A stretch of DNA of 8,659 nucleotides from DATGHS01 sp035307785 (GTDB lineage Bacteria > Planctomycetota > Planctomycetia > Gemmatales > Gemmataceae): the NCBI GenBank assembly GCA_035307785.1, contig DATGHS010000112.1, forward strand, positions 1 through 8,659, written 5' to 3'. The position numbers were made by a program, and so were the translations under genes. The notes beneath the pieces are model-generated. The model saw nothing but the letters and a program-made list of their open reading frames with translations, was not told the origin of the DNA and did not search any database. Shown in pieces: positions 1 through 4,666 of the stretch; within the stretch, counting starts at the first letter, position 1; each line of letters opens with the position of its first letter.

Positions 1-40
1 ACCAATCGGCCAGAATCTGGCTGGGGTCTGGCATAGGCAT
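1..40 (-). CDS. 5' end of an unidentified gene, cut by the left edge
   Basis: Reading leftwards, an ATG at 40-38 opens a frame that stays open to the window edge and gives MPMPDPSQILADW. The start is supported by AGAGG at 48-52 with a 7-nt spacer. A second in-frame ATG lies at 34-32. An upstream in-frame ATG at 91-89 would add 17 residues but has no comparable ribosome binding site. The gene begins 100 nt after the transporter stop codon on the same strand, so it may be the next member of the transporter and CoA-transferase unit. Thirteen residues are too few to name a family. The remainder of the gene lies outside the window. Confidence 0.5.
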   Translation of the reverse strand, partial: MPMPDPSQILADW

Positions 41-56
41 CGAAAGACCTCTTTCG
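41..56. promoter_or_regulatory. Short palindrome overlapping the ribosome binding site of the edge gene
   Basis: CGAAAGA and TCTTTCG form an exact inverted repeat around a central CC, directly before the ATG at 40. In mRNA of the minus strand it can fold as a 6-bp stem with AGGT in the loop, so the AGAGG ribosome binding site lies in the loop and the top of the stem. It could be an operator or a translational hairpin. Palindromes of this size also arise by chance. Confidence 0.3.
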
Positions 57-140
57 TCTGTCGTTACGCTTTCGCGGCTCTTCATTGCCATGTGATTCGG
101 TTCACTTCGGCAGTAGATCTCGCGTCGCTCACCGATCTTA

Positions 141-1448
141 CTAATTCCCGCTCAGATCCTTTCTCGAGGTTTCTGCCAGGAAGTAGACCGAAATGAATGA
201 AATCAGCGCGGTGGCTGCCACATACAGTGCGAGCGGCCAATACTGCCCGGGAAACGCTTTGACCAGCGACGCAGCAATCAGCGGCGCCATCCCGCCGGCC
301 AGGGGAGCGGCCATCTGATAGCCGAGCGAAGCGCCGGTGTAGCGAAGTCGAGTTCCAAACAACTCGGGAATCAGCGACGCCTGCACACTGTAAAGAATGG
401 CGTGGCTGCCGACCAGCGAGATCACTACCGCCACGAACACGAGCGCCGGCTCCCGCGTGTGCAGGAGCCCGTAATAGGGAAAGGCGAACAGCAATAGGGA
501 GATGCATCCCACCATGTACATCGCTCGGCGCGACCAGTAGTCCGAGAGGATCCCGTAGAGCGGCATGGCCGCGAACTCGCATAATGCCGCTGCCAGCACC
601 GCACGCAGAGCCAGACCACTCTGGAGATTTAGCACGTCGCGGGCATAGGCAATCACGTAGGTGCTGAACAGATAGAAGCAGGAGTTTTCCGCAATGCGGG
701 CGCCGGCAGCCAGGAGGATCTCGCGCCAGTGCCTTATCACCGTTTCGCGCAGCGGGGCGTGGGCTACCTGTTTGGTCGCCAGCAACTGCCGAAAAAGCGG
801 CGTTTCGAGTACGCGCGAGCGAATCAACAGACCCACGGCGATCAGCACCCCACTCAAAAGAAACGGAAGCCGCCAGCCCCATCGGAGAAACACTTCCTCC
901 GCAAGCAGCCCTTGCATCGTGCCCATGACGCCGGTGGAAAGCAGCAGGCCGAGCGGGACGCCTGTTTGCGGCCAACTGGCAAAGAAGCCGCGGCGGCCAC
1001 GGTGACCGTATTCTAAAGCTAAAAGAACCGCGCCGCCCCATTCGCCGCCTACCCCCAGACCCTGAAGGAACCGCAAGCCCGTTAGAAGGATCGGCGCCCA
1101 GGGACCGATCCGGCTATAGGTCGGCAGCACGCCGATGATTACGGTGCTGATGCCCATGAGGAGCAGGGTGGCCACAAGCGTCGATTTACGTCCGATGCGG
1201 TCGCCCAGGTAGCCGAAAACGATGCCGCCTAGAGGTCGGGCCACGAACCCGACTGTAAAGGTGCCGAACGATAGAATCTGTCCTACGAATGGGTCGAATT
1301 CGGGAAAGAACAACTTCGGGAAAACCAGCGCCGCAGCCGTGCCGTACAGAAAAAAGTCATACCATTCGATGGTCGTTCCCACGGTGCTGGCAATGATGGC
1401 TTCGATGAGTGCCCGGCGCTCGCTCGGAGGTTTCTCGATCGCTGCCAT
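141..1448 (-). CDS. MFS transporter, metabolite:H+ symporter (MHS) family
   Basis: A 435-residue inner-membrane carrier, a normal length for a 12-helix MFS protein, predicted to import a small organic acid or related solute with protons. Family signs, numbered from the ATG at 1448, are TIEWYDFFLYG at 26-36, the loop 2-3 motif GYLGDRIGRK at 79-88, the RFLQGLGVGGEWGGA stretch at 126-140, WGWRLPFLLSG at 190-200, ETP at 215-217, and PELFGTRLRYTGASLGY at 361-377. These match the ProP/ShiA/KgtP-type group. The equivalent motif in the second half (GILSDYWSRR) is degenerate, which is common. The frame can be extended 16 residues to a TTG at 1496, but neither start has a clear Shine-Dalgarno sequence; the ATG is preferred because the family homology begins soon after it. 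It follows the CoA-transferase gene by 104 nt on the same strand, so a shared role in uptake and CoA activation of a carboxylate is plausible. Substrate not determinable. Confidence 0.9.
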   Translation of the reverse strand: MAAIEKPPSERRALIEAIIASTVGTTIEWYDFFLYGTAAALVFPKLFFPEFDPFVGQILSFGTFTVGFVARPLGGIVFGYLGDRIGRKSTLVATLLLMGISTVIIGVLPTYSRIGPWAPILLTGLRFLQGLGVGGEWGGAVLLALEYGHRGRRGFFASWPQTGVPLGLLLSTGVMGTMQGLLAEEVFLRWGWRLPFLLSGVLIAVGLLIRSRVLETPLFRQLLATKQVAHAPLRETVIRHWREILLAAGARIAENSCFYLFSTYVIAYARDVLNLQSGLALRAVLAAALCEFAAMPLYGILSDYWSRRAMYMVGCISLLLFAFPYYGLLHTREPALVFVAVVISLVGSHAILYSVQASLIPELFGTRLRYTGASLGYQMAAPLAGGMAPLIAASLVKAFPGQYWPLALYVAATALISFISVYFLAETSRKDLSGN

Positions 1449-1552
1449 GAGAATGCTTTCGTTGGGAACCGAAACGGAGGCGGGAAGACCTACCAAAAGA
1501 ACAGGGCATTACCAACCATTCACGAGCCCGACTGCTTGCGTGGTTCCCTGCC

Positions 1553-2689
1553 TCACCCGTTCAGGAATTCGCGTCGAATGCGTTCACCGTCGGCATCCAG
1601 GTCGGGGGCCACGGTTCGCGTCGGCAGATCGGGGCAGCCGCTGAGCTTGATCGGATTGCCGGTCATGCGCAAGCCGCCGGCGGTCACGATCATGTTGCGA
1701 GCCTTGATTTGCGGCATCTCAACTGCGTCACCCACGGTCTGCACCAGCGCGCACGGTATGCCGGCCGCTTCCAAAATGTCTCGCCAGTACGCGGCCGGTT
1801 TCGTCTGCAGAACGGCTTCCAGGTCCGTTTTCAATTCCTCGGCCCGCATCACCCTATCACTGTTGGTCAAATAGCGCGGATCGCTCGCGAGGTCCGGCCG
1901 GCCAAGCGCCTCGCAAAGCCGCACATACATGGCGTTGTTCCCCACCGCGATGATCAGCGGCCGATCGGCCGTGGCGTACGGTTCGAACGGTGCGATGGAC
2001 GGGTGCCGGTTGCCAATCGGCCCCGGCACTTCTCCGGTTGCCGCATAGCGCATCACGCCATGTTCGAGCAGCGACAGCAAGCTGTCGAGCATGGCCACGT
2101 CCACCCGGCGACCGAGCCCGGTTTTCTCCCGCTCATACAAGGCCGCTCCGATGCCGATGGCCAGGTACATGCCGGCCGCAACGTCAGCGACCGAGGTTCC
2201 CGCCTTCATTGGCGGCGAGCCCGGTTCACCCGTTAGGCTCATCAACCCACTCAGCGCCTGAATGATCATGTCGTAGGCCGGCTTGTGCGCCCACGGGCCC
2301 GTCTGCCCGAAGCCGGACACCGACGCGTAAATGAGCCGTGAGTTCTCGCTGCGCAGCGCTTCGTAGCCAAAACCGAATTGCTCCAACGTGCCGGGCCGGA
2401 AGTTCTCGACCAACAGATCCGCTGCGCGAACCAGGACCAAAAACACTTCCCGATCACGGGGCGACTTCAGGTTTAGTGCGATACTTTCTTTGCCGCGGTT
2501 CAGGGATTGGTAGTACGCCGATTTTCCCTGCCATTCGGGAACGAATTGTCGCGCATCGTCGCCGCCGCTGGGATTCTCGACCTTGATGACGCGGGCTCCG
2601 AGCTCCGAAAGGATCATGGTGCAAAAGGGACCCGCCAGCACGCGCGTCAGGTCCACGACTAGCAGACCGGAAAACGGACCCGCCGGCAT
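1553..2689 (-). CDS. Class III CoA-transferase, CaiB/BaiF family
   Basis: A cytoplasmic enzyme of 378 residues that would move CoA between two carboxylic acids, or act as an acyl-CoA racemase-like relative. Family features are DLTRVLAGPF at 13-22, ELGARVIKVENPSGGDDAR at 29-47, SLNRGKESIALNLKSP at 62-77, LVENFRPG at 93-100, and SGFGQTGP at 125-132 followed by AYDMIIQALSGLMSLTG at 138-154. The motif GTSVADVAAG at 164-173 contains Asp169, the position of the nucleophilic aspartate in formyl-CoA transferase, so the enzyme should be active. The length is nearer to succinyl-CoA-type transferases and alpha-methylacyl-CoA racemases than to formyl-CoA transferase. The ATG at 2689 is chosen over a TTG eight codons upstream because GGAG lies 5 nt before it. 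The MHS carrier follows on the same strand. The acyl donor and acceptor cannot be deduced. Confidence 0.9.
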   Translation of the reverse strand: MPAGPFSGLLVVDLTRVLAGPFCTMILSELGARVIKVENPSGGDDARQFVPEWQGKSAYYQSLNRGKESIALNLKSPRDREVFLVLVRAADLLVENFRPGTLEQFGFGYEALRSENSRLIYASVSGFGQTGPWAHKPAYDMIIQALSGLMSLTGEPGSPPMKAGTSVADVAAGMYLAIGIGAALYEREKTGLGRRVDVAMLDSLLSLLEHGVMRYAATGEVPGPIGNRHPSIAPFEPYATADRPLIIAVGNNAMYVRLCEALGRPDLASDPRYLTNSDRVMRAEELKTDLEAVLQTKPAAYWRDILEAAGIPCALVQTVGDAVEMPQIKARNMIVTAGGLRMTGNPIKLSGCPDLPTRTVAPDLDADGERIRREFLNG

Positions 2690-2694
2690 GTTGG

Positions 2695-2698
2695 CTCC
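2695..2698 (-). promoter_or_regulatory. Ribosome binding site that fixes the CoA-transferase start
   Basis: GGAG on the minus strand, 5 nt before the ATG at 2689-2687. It favours this ATG over the in-frame TTG at 2713, and it puts the catalytic aspartate at residue 169. Confidence 0.6.
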
Positions 2699-2745
2699 AG
2701 GGCTCGACTGCAAACGTGTGGCACTTCGGGCGTCTTGCGGTTCGT

Positions 2746-2774
2746 ATTCTATGTTTTGAACCGCCGGCGAGTAT
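2746..2774 (-). promoter_or_regulatory. Possible promoter for the CoA-transferase unit
   Basis: On the minus strand TAGAAT (2746-2751) matches five of six bases of a sigma-70 type -10 box. It would start transcription about 50 nt before the CoA-transferase ATG. The hexamer 17 bp further upstream, ATACTC (2769-2774), is a poor -35 box. The site is weak evidence, but it sits in the 119-bp gap between the gene and the long palindrome, where a promoter would be expected. Confidence 0.22.
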
Positions 2775-2808
2775 TTGGCGCGCCGTAAGTCGATGTGATC
2801 AGTGGGCT

Positions 2809-2868
2809 GTTAGCCCGAAGCGCAAGCGAGGGCGTTTACTCGCTCTCTCGAGGGCGCTTCGGGCTAAC
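2809..2868. repeat. Long palindrome with perfect 15-bp arms, possibly a dispersed repeat and terminator
   Basis: GTTAGCCCGAAGCGC at 2809-2823 is the exact reverse complement of 2854-2868. The 30-nt centre contains a second inverted pair, AGCGAG (2825-2830) and CTCGCT (2840-2845), so the whole element can fold into nested hairpins. It starts 8 nt beyond the stress-protein stop codon and could end that transcript, although no T-tract follows on the minus strand. The unit resembles GC-rich palindromes that, from memory, recur between genes in planctomycete genomes. A dispersed REP or MITE-like identity is therefore an inference that one window cannot confirm. Confidence 0.7.
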
Positions 2869-2876
2869 GCACTGCT

Positions 2877-3815
2877 TTAGCCGGGCCGTTCTACCAGAAG
2901 CGGTATCGTAGCGGACCGAAGAACCTTATCAGCTACACTGCCCAGCAACGCCCGAGCCACACCATGCCGGCCATGGGTCTGCATGGCAATCAGGTCCGCC
3001 GAGATTCTCTTTGCCGTCTCGACGATGGCCACGGCCGGATGTTCATCTTCGACAACTTCGGTTCGAACGCGCTCCAGCCGCTCCCGCAAACGCTCGGCAA
3101 CCTCGTCCAGGTATTCGAGCGCCTTTCGCCGACGTTCCGTTCCTAGTGCCGGAGGTTGCTGCGGAAACCCACCCCGGAGAAGGGTCCCGGCCGCAACATC
3201 TGGTAGAGGATCATGAGTTGTCAGGACCGGATTGATGACGCGCATCAGGGTGTAATCCGCATCCATGCATTCACCAAATGTCAGTGCGGGTTGAATGATG
3301 CCTTCGGCAAGTTTCGTCCCATCCAGCGGCACCAGCACGTGCCGAATAACCCTTTCCGAATCGAATCCTGCAGTCGATTCGCCAGGACGAATTAGCAGCA
3401 ACGGGATTGGGAGCACTCGAATCAACCGGTCCGCCACGCTGCCCAACCACATACGCACTGCCGGGCCGCGCCCATGCGTGGTCATTACCACCAGATCGAT
3501 CTTCTTCTCCACAACAATTCGGTGAATTGACTCGGCAACATCGCCCTGATGAATCAACGGCTCCGCAAGCTTGACGCCGGCTGCGCCGAGCCGGCTGGTG
3601 ATTCCATCGAGATAATCGCGTTGCCGCGTCTTCAATTCGGTCGTCCACCAATCTTCGGACAAGAATTGGTGTTCGGGAACCTCAGGTTCCATCGGTTTAT
3701 GAACATGCACGAGTTGAAGTGTCGCGCCTGCTTTGTTGGCAATGCTTTGTGCCCAGGGCAAAGCCTGTTCGGCAAACGCAGAACCATCAAGGGGAACCAG
3801 TATCGAGCGGAACAT
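2877..3815 (-). CDS. Tandem-domain universal stress protein (UspA family)
   Basis: A 312-residue cytoplasmic protein made of two Usp domains, at about 1-148 and 160-312. Each opens with the family's first strand (MFRSILVPLDGS at 1-12; VIRHVLVPLDGT in domain 2) and closes with an H-G-9x-G-S nucleotide-loop motif (THGRGPAVRMWLGS in domain 1; THGRHGVARALLGS in domain 2). The full ATP-binding signature is G-2x-G-9x-G-S/T. The first glycine is Thr in domain 1 and Gln in domain 2, while the later residues are kept, so nucleotide binding is likely but altered. Usp proteins respond to stress or energy state without a known catalytic reaction common to all. The ATG at 3815 is chosen over a TTG at 3980 because the fold begins there and GGAG lies 5 nt upstream. 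The gene stands alone, bounded by a palindrome downstream and a long non-coding stretch upstream. Confidence 0.92.
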   Translation of the reverse strand: MFRSILVPLDGSAFAEQALPWAQSIANKAGATLQLVHVHKPMEPEVPEHQFLSEDWWTTELKTRQRDYLDGITSRLGAAGVKLAEPLIHQGDVAESIHRIVVEKKIDLVVMTTHGRGPAVRMWLGSVADRLIRVLPIPLLLIRPGESTAGFDSERVIRHVLVPLDGTKLAEGIIQPALTFGECMDADYTLMRVINPVLTTHDPLPDVAAGTLLRGGFPQQPPALGTERRRKALEYLDEVAERLRERLERVRTEVVEDEHPAVAIVETAKRISADLIAMQTHGRHGVARALLGSVADKVLRSATIPLLVERPG

Positions 3816-3820
3816 TTCGG

Positions 3821-3824
3821 CTCC
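3821..3824 (-). promoter_or_regulatory. Ribosome binding site that fixes the stress-protein start
   Basis: GGAG on the minus strand, 5 nt before the ATG at 3815-3813, the same sequence and spacing as for the CoA-transferase. It rules against the 55-residue N-terminal extension of the longest open frame, whose sequence does not look like a Usp domain. Confidence 0.6.
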
Positions 3825-3989
3825 AAGGTTAGCCCGGAGGGACAGAACTTGGAGCCTGATTTGGCAAATGCCGTGCCATGTTCTACGGCAGTCGTTTTGC
3901 CTTCGTTCGGGACTCGTGTTGTATGAAAGTGCTGCTGCCACCGGTTCGGCTGCTGTAAGTAGCAAGCGCGTGTCAACCAATCATTCGGC

Positions 3990-4029
3990 CAGTGCGCCGT
4001 CGATATGAGTCGAAACCGCACGCGCACTG
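3990..4029. repeat. 8-bp inverted repeat upstream of the stress-protein gene
   Basis: CAGTGCGC at 3990-3997 and GCGCACTG at 4022-4029 are exact reverse complements separated by 24 nt. The position, about 175 nt before the stress-protein start, would suit a leader hairpin or regulator site, but an 8-bp pair with this spacing can occur by chance. Confidence 0.25.
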
Positions 4030-4106
4030 TGTCGCTCTCGGTACACGTACGTCCGTTGTTAATGCAGTGACACCGAATGCTTGGGAACTGCGTCGTAAGC
4101 GTCACA

Positions 4107-4128
4107 CATTTCCCGCAGGGGGGAAATG
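4107..4128. repeat. Hairpin in the intergenic stretch
   Basis: CATTTCCC (4107-4114) and GGGAAATG (4121-4128) form a perfect 8-bp stem around a GCAGGG loop. A short T run follows at 4140-4144 on the plus strand, so it resembles a weak terminator. No plus-strand gene ends nearby, so a role is unclear. Confidence 0.35.
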
Positions 4129-4377
4129 GTGGCAGTGCATTTTTGATCGCGAAGTGCTTCGAAAAATGAACTGCCATGAAAACTAATCGGGGGGTGGGCA
4201 ATAAACTCCCCCTCCCCAAGGCAGGGGGCAATTCAGAAGAACCAACCGAGCAACAGCAGCGTAGATGCAACGGGCTGCCGGCGGCGGACGGCGTAAGGGC
4301 TGTTAACAGTCTGCCATGCGTGCTCTCGCTTGCGCGAGGCCACAATTTCGGGTTCGTGGCAACCGTCCGGGCCATGC

Positions 4378-4413
4378 TGACACCAATTATCTGCGTGACA
4401 CCAATTATCTGCG
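4378..4413. repeat. Exact 18-bp tandem duplication
   Basis: TGACACCAATTATCTGCG occurs twice with no base between the copies, at 4378-4395 and 4396-4413, and with no mismatch. The unit is more AT-rich than its surroundings. It may be a pair of protein-binding sites, a recent slippage duplication, or the edge of a mobile element. It is not a CRISPR, since there is no spacer. Confidence 0.85.
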
Positions 4414-4536
4414 ATGGAATTTGCGAACCGCACGTCAAGGCGGTTCCCACCGCTGGCGCCGAGGGCAAAAAGTCAATACGAGGCCCCATGAACTGCAATC
4501 TGGCCAGCCGTAGAAAAACGTTGACCGATTCAGATG

Positions 4537-4568
4537 TTGTGGAACCTGCCAGCATGGCTCTATATACT
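4537..4568 (+). promoter_or_regulatory. Possible promoter for the kinase gene
   Basis: TATACT (4563-4568) matches five of six bases of a -10 box and lies in a locally AT-rich patch, about 100 nt before the kinase ATG. Upstream, TTGTGG (4537-4542) is a partial -35 box at a longer than ideal spacing of 20 bp. A better TTGACC at 4521-4526 is too far away to pair with it. Planctomycete promoters are poorly defined, so this is a guess based on position and composition. Confidence 0.25.
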
Positions 4569-4666
4569 TTCACTATCAACTTCTTTTTTGCCGGACGCAG
4601 GTCAAGCGCAACCGGCCCCACTCGCTAACAGGGCAGGAGGCTGGACCGAGCCGGAGGAATTGCTGC

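Larger units (their letters stand above)
3816..4666. other. Non-coding stretch between divergent genes (about 850 bp)
   Basis: No open frame here has both a ribosome binding site and recognisable protein features. Base composition is less GC-rich than the flanking genes in places. Structure that can be seen: an inverted repeat CAGTGCGC (3990-3997) with GCGCACTG (4022-4029); a hairpin at 4107-4128; alternating G and C runs at 4189-4228; an exact 18-bp tandem duplication at 4378-4413; and an AT-rich promoter-like patch at 4561-4589. It must contain the promoters for the stress protein (leftward) and the kinase (rightward). It could also hold a degraded gene or mobile element no longer recognisable. 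Confidence 0.6.

Noticed and set aside
82..1041. A 319-residue open frame on the minus strand overlapping the transporter gene in another frame
   Set aside because: The product is Arg/Ala-rich without domains, while the alternative frame gives a complete MHS transporter.
4378..4413. CRISPR-like repeat
   Set aside because: Only two units, with no spacer between them and no cas gene in the window.
4521..4605. TTGACC (4521-4526) and GGTCAA (4600-4605) as an inverted operator pair
   Set aside because: Six-base matches 73 nt apart are expected by chance, and the sites show no further symmetry.
3632..4621. A 329-residue minus-strand open frame overlapping the stress-protein gene and the intergenic stretch
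   Set aside because: It overlaps the well-supported Usp gene in another frame, has no recognisable domain and has low-complexity stretches caused by the C-rich runs. It is best explained as a chance open frame.
4176..4628. A 150-residue plus-strand open frame just before the kinase gene
   Set aside because: There is no ribosome binding site before its ATG, no family resemblance, and the 18-bp duplication simply gives a repeated TPIICV/D peptide. A real gene cannot be excluded, but nothing supports one.
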